From JAHEDH01 sp965364515 (lineage in GTDB: Bacteria > Actinomycetota > Acidimicrobiia > Spongiisociales > ZC4RG35), in contig CBDTXZ010000139.1 in NCBI GenBank assembly GCA_965364515.1, positions 1 to 7,871 on the forward strand: DNA of 7,871 nt, read 5' to 3'. Position numbers and translations under genes: made by a program. How positions within the stretch are numbered: the first letter of the stretch is position 1; each line of letters starts with the position of its first letter. Under the pieces are notes generated by a model, which was given only the letters and a program-made list of their open reading frames with translations, ran no database searches and was not told the origin of the DNA. Positions 1-5,360 of this stretch are shown here, piece after piece.

Positions 1-1265
1 CTCACTCGAAGGTGGCTCGCAGACGAGATGAGCGTCTCGACCCCGAGTCGCTCGGACTCCTCACGGCGCCGAACATCGAACGGCACGGGTCTGATCTCTC
101 CTGCGAGGCCCACCTCGCCCCATGCCGCAGTCGAGCCGAGTGGCGTGTCGACCGCAGATGATGCGATCGCCAGCGCGATCGCCAGATCGGCTCCTGGCTC
201 GGTGATCTTCCAGCCTCCGACGACGTTGACGTACACCTCGTGGTCGCCGAGATACAGACCGGCGTGTCGATCCAGCACCGCCAGCAGCTGATGCACGCGT
301 GGCGTGTCGACTCCCCGCACGGACCGCCGCGGCTGCGGTGTCGTGGTCTTCGTGACCAGAGCCTGAATCTCGACCATGACGGATCGGCGGCCCTCGACGG
401 CCGGAAACACGACGGTGCCCGGCACATTGGATTGCCACTCGGCGAGAAAGGCCTCCGACGGGTCGGACACCTCGACCATGCCCTCCGACAGCATCTCGAA
501 GAGGGCGACCATGTGGGTCGCCCCAAAACGGTTCTTGAAGCTTCGAAGCGCCCGGAAGCCCCGGTCGGGGTCGCCCTCGAGGGAGAGGACGACATCGACC
601 ATGTGCTCGAGGGTCTTCGGGCCGGCGAGCGCTCCGTCCTTGGTCACGTGCCCCACGAGGACGACCGAGGTCCCCGACGTCTTGGCGAACCGGATCAACC
701 TCGACGACGCCTCACGAACCTGCGTGACCGAGCCCGGCGCCGAAGCGACCTCCGGAGCACCGACCGTTTGGATCGAGTCGATGATCAGCACCTTTGGGCG
801 GGTCTCCCTCGCCGCGGCGATCACGGCGTCGACGTCGTCCTCGGCGAGGAGGAGAACCTCGGCAGACTCCACTCCGAGCCGCCGCGCCCTCAGACCCACC
901 TGCTGGGCCGATTCCTCCGCGGAGGCAACGAGGACCTGATGACCGGACTCAGCCAAGCGCCCCGCCATCTGAAGCAACAGCGTCGACTTGCCCACGCCCG
1001 GCTCTCCCCCCAACAGCACGACGGAGCCATCGACGAGGCCTCCGCCCAGAACGCGATCCAGCTCGCCGAGACCGGTGTCGGTCCGGATCACATCCGACGC
1101 TCTCTCTTCGCCGAGCGGCACCGGCACCGGTGCCGAACCGCGTCGCTTCGTGCGACTCCGCGTCGTCTCGGCGACCTCGGTCAGCGGACCGCCCTCGCTG
1201 CACTGAGGGCAGAACCCCATCCATTTGGCGCTCTGATAGCCACAAGACTCGCATCGGTACGTCAC
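1..1265 (-). CDS. radA: DNA repair protein RadA/Sms, C-terminus cut by window edge
   Basis: RadA is a RecA-like ATPase and DnaB-type helicase that promotes branch migration and processing of recombination intermediates in the cytoplasm. The minus strand reads 421 codons from GTG at 1265 with no stop before the left edge. The family is usually about 450-460 residues, so roughly 30-40 are missing. Visible motifs in order are a zinc finger (C5, C8, C19, C22), Walker A GEPGVGKST (87-95), the EESAQQ motif (117-122), Walker B around VLIIDS (159-164), and the RadA-specific KNRFG motif (244-248). A Lon-protease-like C-terminal domain follows, with VVGGWKITEPGADLAIALA and GEVGLAGEIRPVP. An in-frame TAG lies a short way upstream with no other start codon between, so GTG 1265 is the only plausible start, although its ribosome-binding site is weak (AGG about 10 nt away). 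A small membrane-protein gene ends 45 nt upstream in the same orientation and may be cotranscribed. The identification is secure. Confidence 0.96.
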   Translation of the reverse strand, partial: MTYRCESCGYQSAKWMGFCPQCSEGGPLTEVAETTRSRTKRRGSAPVPVPLGEERASDVIRTDTGLGELDRVLGGGLVDGSVVLLGGEPGVGKSTLLLQMAGRLAESGHQVLVASAEESAQQVGLRARRLGVESAEVLLLAEDDVDAVIAAARETRPKVLIIDSIQTVGAPEVASAPGSVTQVREASSRLIRFAKTSGTSVVLVGHVTKDGALAGPKTLEHMVDVVLSLEGDPDRGFRALRSFKNRFGATHMVALFEMLSEGMVEVSDPSEAFLAEWQSNVPGTVVFPAVEGRRSVMVEIQALVTKTTTPQPRRSVRGVDTPRVHQLLAVLDRHAGLYLGDHEVYVNVVGGWKITEPGADLAIALAIASSAVDTPLGSTAAWGEVGLAGEIRPVPFDVRRREESERLGVETLISSASHLRV

Positions 1266-1310
1266 GGCTGCGAGCCTATCGGTGGGCTATGACGAAACGG
1301 GCGCCCGGCT

Positions 1311-1433
1311 TCACCGGTTGCGCCAGAGCAAGTAGTAGGCGAACAACGCCACCATGGTGAGGAGGAAGGCGGCGCCGAGGAGCGTCGAGGGGCCCCACCG
1401 CTCGGTCTCTCTGATCAGGAAGTACGCAAACAC
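1311..1433 (-). CDS. small single-pass membrane protein, hypothetical (40 aa)
   Basis: I do not recognise a family. The frame reads 40 residues from GTG at 1433 to TGA at 1311-1313. It has a short charged N-terminus (IRETER), one hydrophobic segment at about residues 16-36 (STLLGAAFLLTMVALFAYYLL) and a basic tail WRNR. Support for coding is compositional. By hand count, 38 of 40 codons end in G or C from this GTG onward, against 19 of 28 in the same frame immediately upstream (1434-1517). That upstream part is antisense to the zinc-ribbon gene. The frame can be extended to a TTG at 1517, but the composition change argues for 1433. There is no Shine-Dalgarno sequence. Instead a TATTCT hexamer ends 6 nt before the GTG, as expected for a leaderless mRNA, which is common in actinobacteria. 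radA starts 45 nt downstream, so the two may form one transcript. A chance ORF cannot be excluded. Confidence 0.55.
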   Translation of the reverse strand: MFAYFLIRETERWGPSTLLGAAFLLTMVALFAYYLLWRNR

Positions 1434-1438
1434 CGTGG

Positions 1439-1445
1439 CAGAATA
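1439..1445. promoter_or_regulatory. possible shared -10 element of divergent promoters
   Basis: The minus strand reads TATTCT at 1445-1440 (4/6 to TATAAT, fits TAnnnT), placed so that transcription would begin at about the GTG of the small membrane ORF. The plus strand reads CAGAAT at 1439-1444 (4/6), which would start a transcript about 16 nt before the TTG of the zinc-ribbon gene. The two hexamers overlap on the same bases. The gap between the divergent start codons is only 33 bp, too short for two separate promoters, so shared or gene-internal promoters are expected. No convincing -35 box is seen on either side. Confidence 0.3.
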
Positions 1446-1456
1446 CCGACCACGCG

Positions 1457-1462
1457 AGGAGG
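1457..1462 (+). promoter_or_regulatory. Shine-Dalgarno AGGAGG deciding a TTG start
   Basis: A perfect AGGAGG ends 4 nt before TTG at 1467. The next in-frame start (GTG 1479) would sit 16 nt away, too far, so this site selects TTG as the initiation codon of the zinc-ribbon membrane protein. Confidence 0.75.
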
Positions 1463-1466
1463 CGAA

Positions 1467-2441
1467 TTGGCACGACACGTGTGTGACAACTGTGGTTCTG
1501 TGGTTGGCGACGACCAACAGTTCTGCCCTGAGTGCGGAGCGTGGATCGACCCAACCGACCCTGGCATCGGCGAAGACGATGCCGACTTCGAGGAGTTCTC
1601 CCTCTCAGGCGAGCCGCCGGTCGAGGTGCCGCAGGCCCCTGCCCGCTTCCCGCGCAACGAGATCCAGTGCCCGTCGTGCGGATCGCCGAACCCGACCACC
1701 AACCGTCACTGCGAGGAGTGCGGAGCCCGGCTCTCGCAGGGCCCGCTTCCGGTGGCGCCGCGCCCGGCAGTGCAGGCGACCGCAGGCGTCCGGGCGGTTC
1801 TGGCCATCGCCGGCCTGCTGACCACCGTCGTCATCATCGCCATCGTCTTCAACATCTTCGGAGGCGACGACGAAACCGATCCCGATGTCGTAGCCGACGG
1901 TTCCACGACCACCACCACGACTGCCCCCACGCCAGAGACCCGTGAGTTGAACGTCCTTCGAGCGGACTGCTCGGTGTCAGGCCTCGCCAGTCTCGGATGC
2001 GAAAACCTGATCGACGACGGCGGCGGCGAATACCAGATCAACTGGGACGAACTCGAAGAGGGCACGGACGTCACGATCACCCTCATCCTCGCCGAGCGGA
2101 GCGTCATCACCGGGATCGTTTGGACGAACCTGGCCGCAGACGACCCAGGGTTGCGGCAGAACTACCGCGCAAAGGACATCACGATCGACGGCGGTGCCGC
2201 GCCGGTGCTCTTCGAGTTGGCCGACGAGGGCGGGGCCCAGCCACTGCAGTTCTCAGCGGTCAACACGTTCGAGGTCGAGATCGTCATCAGCGACGCCTAC
2301 CTCCCCTCTCCGACGGAGGATCGAGTGTTCAGCGAGCTGGCGATCCAACAGATCGAGGTGTTCGGATACCCCTCCGCCGAGGTCTCCGCCCCGGCGACCT
2401 CGCTGGTCATCCCGGACGAGACCACCACACCGGGCGGCTGA
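1467..2441 (+). CDS. membrane-anchored double zinc-ribbon protein with discoidin-like extracytoplasmic domain
   Basis: A 324-residue protein of unknown function with clear architecture. Two zinc ribbons lie at the N-terminus: C6-x2-C9...C20-x2-C23 and C68-x2-C71...C82-x2-C85, separated by an acidic linker (GEDDADFEEF). A Pro/Ala stretch precedes one transmembrane helix at about 108-131 (VRAVLAIAGLLTTVVIIAIVF). An acidic segment and a Thr run (STTTTTT, 146-152) follow. The remainder (about 160-310) is beta-rich and should be outside the membrane, with C168 and C178 close enough to form a disulfide. Its pattern (NLIDDGGGEYQINW, YRAKDITIDGG, NTFEVEIVISDAY, FSELAIQQIEVFG) resembles the discoidin/F5-8 type C-like sugar-binding sandwiches found behind zinc ribbons in other actinobacterial proteins. 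That match is from memory of the pattern, not a search. Zinc ribbons facing the cytoplasm would make this a membrane-spanning sensor or scaffold, which is inference. It starts at TTG with a perfect AGGAGG. It is divergent from radA and probably separate from the importer downstream. Confidence 0.85.
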   Translation: MARHVCDNCGSVVGDDQQFCPECGAWIDPTDPGIGEDDADFEEFSLSGEPPVEVPQAPARFPRNEIQCPSCGSPNPTTNRHCEECGARLSQGPLPVAPRPAVQATAGVRAVLAIAGLLTTVVIIAIVFNIFGGDDETDPDVVADGSTTTTTTAPTPETRELNVLRADCSVSGLASLGCENLIDDGGGEYQINWDELEEGTDVTITLILAERSVITGIVWTNLAADDPGLRQNYRAKDITIDGGAAPVLFELADEGGAQPLQFSAVNTFEVEIVISDAYLPSPTEDRVFSELAIQQIEVFGYPSAEVSAPATSLVIPDETTTPGG

Positions 2442-2459
2442 CGAGACTGCCATTCGGGC

Positions 2460-2498
2460 CCTGGTGCCGTGGACCCTTTGGGACCTGGTGCTCTGGAC
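2460..2498 (+). repeat. imperfect 15-nt direct repeat upstream of importer promoter
   Basis: CCTGGTGCCGTGGAC at 2460-2474 recurs as CCTGGTGCTCTGGAC at 2484-2498, 13 of 15 bases identical with a 24-nt period. The second copy overlaps the candidate -35 box of the binding-protein gene, so the pair could be operator half-sites. It lies in noncoding DNA between the zinc-ribbon gene and the importer. No regulator is identifiable. Confidence 0.4.
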
Positions 2499-2524
2499 AC
2501 GGGCTCCTGTGCGCACCCTAGTAT
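2494..2524 (+). promoter_or_regulatory. candidate promoter of the BMP importer operon
   Basis: TGGACA at 2494-2499 (5/6 to the TTGACA -35 consensus) is followed after 19 nt by TAGTAT at 2519-2524 (4/6 to TATAAT, fits the actinobacterial TAnnnT). The spacer is slightly long. Transcription would start near 2531, giving a leader of about 50 nt before GTG 2582. This is the best-looking promoter in the 140-bp gap behind the zinc-ribbon gene, but it is an unaided visual match. Confidence 0.4.
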
Positions 2525-2530
2525 TGAGGC

Positions 2531-2556
2531 GCCAGTCGGCTCGCGCCGCACCTGGC
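2531..2556 (+). other. imperfect hairpin in the leader of the binding-protein mRNA
   Basis: GCCAG (2531-2535) pairs with CTGGC (2552-2556), and CGGC (2537-2540) pairs with GCCG (2545-2548) around a TCGC loop, leaving a T/CAC internal bulge. It ends 12 nt before the Shine-Dalgarno GGAGGA (2569-2574). If the TAGTAT -10 is used, this hairpin would be the extreme 5' end of the transcript, a position known to protect mRNAs from decay. It is too small to be a known riboswitch class. Confidence 0.4.
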
Positions 2557-2581
2557 ATACACCGATACGGAGGAACCACTC

Positions 2582-3754
2582 GTGAGCAAACACGTACGCG
2601 GTCTCTCTCTGCTCCTGACGCTGGCACTCGTGCTGGCGGCGTGCGGCGATGGAGACACCGCCGACACGACCACAACGGCAGCAGAAGAGACAACCACCAC
2701 CGAGGCGATGGAAGAAGAGACAACCACCACCGAGGCGATGGAAGAAGAGACGACCACCACCGAGGCCACAGGCGACGTAGAAGCCGTCGTCACCTGCCTC
2801 GTCACCGACCTCGCAGGCGTTGCCGACCGGAGCTTCAACGCTGCGGCCTGGCAGGGCGTGCTCGATGCAGTCGACGATGGATTCGCCGCCGCAGACCCGA
2901 TTCTCCTCGAGTCGGATGACGCGTCGGACTACCAGCCGAACATCGACCAGTGCCTCGGCCAGGGTGCGACCCACATCGTGACCGTCGGCTTCGAGCTCGG
3001 CGAGGCGACTGCCACCAACGCCGAAGCGAATCCAGACGTCAACTTCACGATCGTGGACTTCTCCTACGACCCAGACATCTCCAACGTCCGTGAGCTGGTC
3101 TTCCAGACCGACGAGGCCGCCTTCGCAGCGGGATACCTCGCAGCGGGAGTGTCCCAGACCGGGATCATCGGAACCTATGGCGGTTTGAACATTCCGACCG
3201 TTTCGATCTTCATGGACGGCCTGGCTCGGGGCGTTGAGTACTACAACGAGACCAATGGAACGTCGGTGAGAGTGATCGGGTGGGACATCGAGGCCCAGGA
3301 CGGAAGCTTCACCGGCACGTTCGACCCGGGCGATCCGACCGTTCGCGCCACGTGTGAGAGCATCCTCGACGAGGGTGCCGACATCATGCTTCCCGTCGGT
3401 GGCGCCATCAACCTGCCCTGCGGAACTGCGATCCAGGACCGCGGCATCGATGCGCTCTTGATCGGAGTCGACCAGGACGCGTTCTTCGCCGCACCCGAGG
3501 AGTACCAGGACCTCTGGCTGACCACGATCGAGAAGGGAATCACCGTCCAGGTGACCCGTTCGATCCAGCAGCACGCCGAGGGCACCTGGACGCCGGGTGG
3601 CGAGGTCGGAAACCTGGCGAACGACGCGGTTGGGCTGTCCGAATATCACAGCAATGCAGACCGTGTCTCGGGTGATCTGGAGAGCGAAGTCGAGGCCATC
3701 CTCGACGCGATCCGGTCTGGCGAGATCGACGCGGCAGTGTTCGAAGTCGGCTGA
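2582..3754 (+). CDS. BMP-family nucleoside-binding lipoprotein of an ABC importer
   Basis: This is the substrate-binding component of the four-gene importer. It captures ligand outside the cytoplasmic membrane and delivers it to the permeases. The BMP/PnrA/NupN family (Pfam Bmp) binds purine and other nucleosides. The 390-residue protein has a lipoprotein signal: K3/R6, a hydrophobic core and lipobox L18-A-A-C21. A Thr/Glu spacer (about 29-63) contains three copies of a ten-residue repeat built on EETTTTEA. The folded domain follows from about 66. Family hallmarks are VTDLAGVADRSFNAAAW (74-90, the D-x-G-x-x-D-x-SFN element that helps form the ligand pocket), GFELGEATATNAEANPDVNFTIVD, VFQTDEAAFAAGYLAAG, GTYGG, WDIEAQDGSFTGTFDPGDP, IMLPVGG and LIGVDQDAFFAAPEEY. 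Mature-domain cysteines C72, C124, C258 and C280 could form disulfides. GTG at 2582 is preceded by GGAGGA with a 7-nt spacer. Nucleoside specificity is inferred from family. Another BMP ligand remains possible. Confidence 0.93.
   Translation: MSKHVRGLSLLLTLALVLAACGDGDTADTTTTAAEETTTTEAMEEETTTTEAMEEETTTTEATGDVEAVVTCLVTDLAGVADRSFNAAAWQGVLDAVDDGFAAADPILLESDDASDYQPNIDQCLGQGATHIVTVGFELGEATATNAEANPDVNFTIVDFSYDPDISNVRELVFQTDEAAFAAGYLAAGVSQTGIIGTYGGLNIPTVSIFMDGLARGVEYYNETNGTSVRVIGWDIEAQDGSFTGTFDPGDPTVRATCESILDEGADIMLPVGGAINLPCGTAIQDRGIDALLIGVDQDAFFAAPEEYQDLWLTTIEKGITVQVTRSIQQHAEGTWTPGGEVGNLANDAVGLSEYHSNADRVSGDLESEVEAILDAIRSGEIDAAVFEVG
2681..2770 (+). repeat. three tandem 30-nt repeats in the lipoprotein spacer
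   Basis: Units at 2681-2710, 2711-2740 and 2741-2770 are nearly identical in DNA. The first two differ at two bases at the left end, and the third diverges mainly at its last few bases and at one A-to-G change. Each encodes (A/E)EETTTTEA(M/T), so the repeat is in frame and lengthens the flexible tether between the lipid anchor and the ligand-binding domain. Near-identity at the nucleotide level indicates recent slippage or duplication, so copy number may vary between strains. Confidence 0.9.
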
Positions 3755-3777
3755 GCCGAGAAAACACCTACTGAGCA

Positions 3778-3810
3778 AGGAAGCCCCCGGTTAACCACCG
3801 GGGGCTTCCT
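3778..3810 (+). terminator. strong intercistronic hairpin, partial terminator or mRNA stabiliser
   Basis: A 14-bp perfect stem (3778-3791 with 3797-3810, core GGAAGCCCCCGGT/ACCGGGGGCTTCC) closes a 5-nt loop TAACC. It begins 23 nt after the stop of the binding-protein gene and ends 47 nt before the ATPase start. The right side is followed by CGTTGCGAGG, not a U-run, so it is not a textbook intrinsic terminator. The layout fits the common arrangement in binding-protein importers where a stem behind the first gene raises its level above that of the membrane components, by partial termination or by blocking 3' decay. Confidence 0.75.
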
Positions 3811-3857
3811 CGTTGCGAGGTAGTGTTTCAGGCGGCGAGTAGAGGCGAGGAGCGATC

Positions 3858-5360
3858 GTGGCACTCGAGTTGCGCGGAATCACCAAACGGTTCCCCGGCG
3901 TGTTGGCGAATGACGATGTGTCGATTTCGGTCGAGCCCGGCGAAGTGGTGGCGCTGCTCGGCGAGAACGGCGCCGGGAAGACGACGCTGATGAACATCCT
4001 CTACGGCCTCTACCGGCCCGACTCTGGCTCGGTGTTCGTCGACGGCGACGAGATGAACCTCGACTCCCCCAAAGATGCGATCGCCGCAGGCATCGGGATG
4101 GTCCACCAGCACTTCATGCTCGTCCCGGTGTTCAGCGTCACAGAGAACGTGATCCTGGGCCAGGAACCGACCGGCGCCCTCGGTGCCATCCAGACGGACG
4201 AAGCAAGAGAATCGGTCACGGCCATCTCGGACCGATACGGGCTCGAAGTCGACCCGGACGCCATCATCGAAGACCTCCCGGTGGGCGTGCAACAACGAGT
4301 CGAGATCATCAAGGTCCTCAACCGTGAAGCCAAGTACGTCGTGTTCGACGAACCCACCGCCGTCCTGACTCCACAGGAGGTCGAGGAGTTCTTCGAGATC
4401 CTTCGGGGCCTCCAGGCCGACGGCAAGGGCATCATCTTCATCACCCACAAGCTGGGCGAGGCGCTCGATGTGGCCGACCGGGTCGCCGTCATGCGGCAAG
4501 GAAAGAAGGTCGCCGAGGCCAAGCCGGGCGACATCAACGAACAACAGATCGCAGAATTGATGGTGGGACGCCCCGTCGAATTGACCGTCCCCAAAGACAC
4601 GTCACACCCCGGAGCCACCGTCCTCTCGGTGACTGATCTGGTCGTCCTCGACGATCGCGACCAGAGGGCCGTCAACGGGATCTCCTTCGAGGTCAAAGCC
4701 GGCGAGATCGTGGGAATCGCCGGGGTCCAGGGCAACGGACAAACCGAGTTGATCGAGGCGATCACGGGAATGCGCCCGGTGCACGGTGGGTCGATCATGT
4801 TCGAACAGACCGATGTGACCGACTACACGCCGCGTCAACTCCACAAGCTCGGTGTCTCTCACATCCCAGAGGATCGCCAGCACAGTGGCCTCGTGCTCGG
4901 ATTCACCGTCGCAGAGAACATGGTCCTGGACTCCTACTACCAGGAGGAGTATTCGCCGGGCATCGCGATGGACTGGAAGTCCGTGCACGAGACGTCCGCC
5001 CGGCTCGTCGAGCAGTACGACGTCAGGACTCCCGGCGTCGACATCCCGGTCTCGTCGCTGTCGGGAGGGAACCAACAGAAGGTCATCGTCGCCCGTGAGT
5101 TCGAACGCGAGGTTCGGCTGCTGATCGCCGCACAACCGACCAGAGGCATCGATGTCGGCTCGATCGAGTACATCCACTCACAGATCGTCGCCCAGCGAGA
5201 CGCCGGAACGGCCGTGTTGGTCGTGTCGTCCGAGTTGGACGAGGTGACTGCGCTGGCGGATCGAATCCTCGTCATGTACCACGGGAGAATCGCCGCCGAG
5301 TTTTCACCGGATGCGCCCGTCACCGACATCGGCCTGGCAATGCTTGGAGCTGCAGGATGA
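3858..5360 (+). CDS. ABC importer ATPase with two nucleotide-binding domains (NupO-like)
   Basis: This ATPase drives uptake by the BMP importer at the cytoplasmic face of the membrane. The 500-residue protein carries two fused ABC domains, as in NupO/YufO and sugar-importer ATPases such as RbsA. Domain 1: Walker A GENGAGKTT (35-43), Q-loop VHQHFML (82-88), a degenerate signature LPVGVQQ (140-146), Walker B ending VVFDEPT with catalytic E165, and H197. Domain 2: a Walker A-like GVQGNGQT (289-296) with Gln in place of the Lys, PEDRQHSGLV (337-346), an intact signature LSGGNQQ (401-407), and AAQPTRGIDVG (424-434) where Ala-Gln replaces Asp-Glu. This asymmetry is typical of the family and leaves one competent ATP site. 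GTG at 3858 is chosen because GAGGAG (3847-3852) lies 5 nt upstream. The stop overlaps the next gene's ATG by ATGA, indicating translational coupling. Substrate assignment rests on the neighbouring binding protein. Confidence 0.95.
   Translation: MALELRGITKRFPGVLANDDVSISVEPGEVVALLGENGAGKTTLMNILYGLYRPDSGSVFVDGDEMNLDSPKDAIAAGIGMVHQHFMLVPVFSVTENVILGQEPTGALGAIQTDEARESVTAISDRYGLEVDPDAIIEDLPVGVQQRVEIIKVLNREAKYVVFDEPTAVLTPQEVEEFFEILRGLQADGKGIIFITHKLGEALDVADRVAVMRQGKKVAEAKPGDINEQQIAELMVGRPVELTVPKDTSHPGATVLSVTDLVVLDDRDQRAVNGISFEVKAGEIVGIAGVQGNGQTELIEAITGMRPVHGGSIMFEQTDVTDYTPRQLHKLGVSHIPEDRQHSGLVLGFTVAENMVLDSYYQEEYSPGIAMDWKSVHETSARLVEQYDVRTPGVDIPVSSLSGGNQQKVIVAREFEREVRLLIAAQPTRGIDVGSIEYIHSQIVAQRDAGTAVLVVSSELDEVTALADRILVMYHGRIAAEFSPDAPVTDIGLAMLGAAG

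Noticed and set aside
240..1292. Long plus-strand open frame (350 codons) opposite radA
   Set aside because: It is antisense to radA, whose frame has every family motif. The product is low-complexity Arg/His-rich with no recognisable domain, as expected from a high-GC shadow frame.
1475..1482. ACACGTGT palindrome as an operator
   Set aside because: It lies inside the first codons of the zinc-ribbon protein, and eight bases recur easily by chance. There is no second copy.
2471..2485. Hairpin GGACCCTTTGGGACC as terminator of the zinc-ribbon gene
   Set aside because: The stem is five pairs with an A-A mismatch and a 3-nt loop, with no U-tract. It is too weak to call.
2525..2581. Purine riboswitch before the importer
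   Set aside because: The leader is too short for a purine aptamer, which needs a three-way junction with two loop-closing helices. Only a small two-part hairpin is visible.
2681..2770. CRISPR-like short repeats
   Set aside because: The 30-nt units are contiguous with no spacers, are in frame and encode a lipoprotein tether.
2297..3778. Long minus-strand open frame (493 codons) opposite the binding-protein gene
   Set aside because: It is a mirror of the GC-rich codon pattern of the BMP lipoprotein gene and has no family motif. The plus-strand frame is unambiguous.
3821..3826. TAGTGT as an internal promoter before the ATPase gene
   Set aside because: It fits TAnnnT, but no -35-like hexamer lies 16-19 nt upstream, where the strong stem sits.
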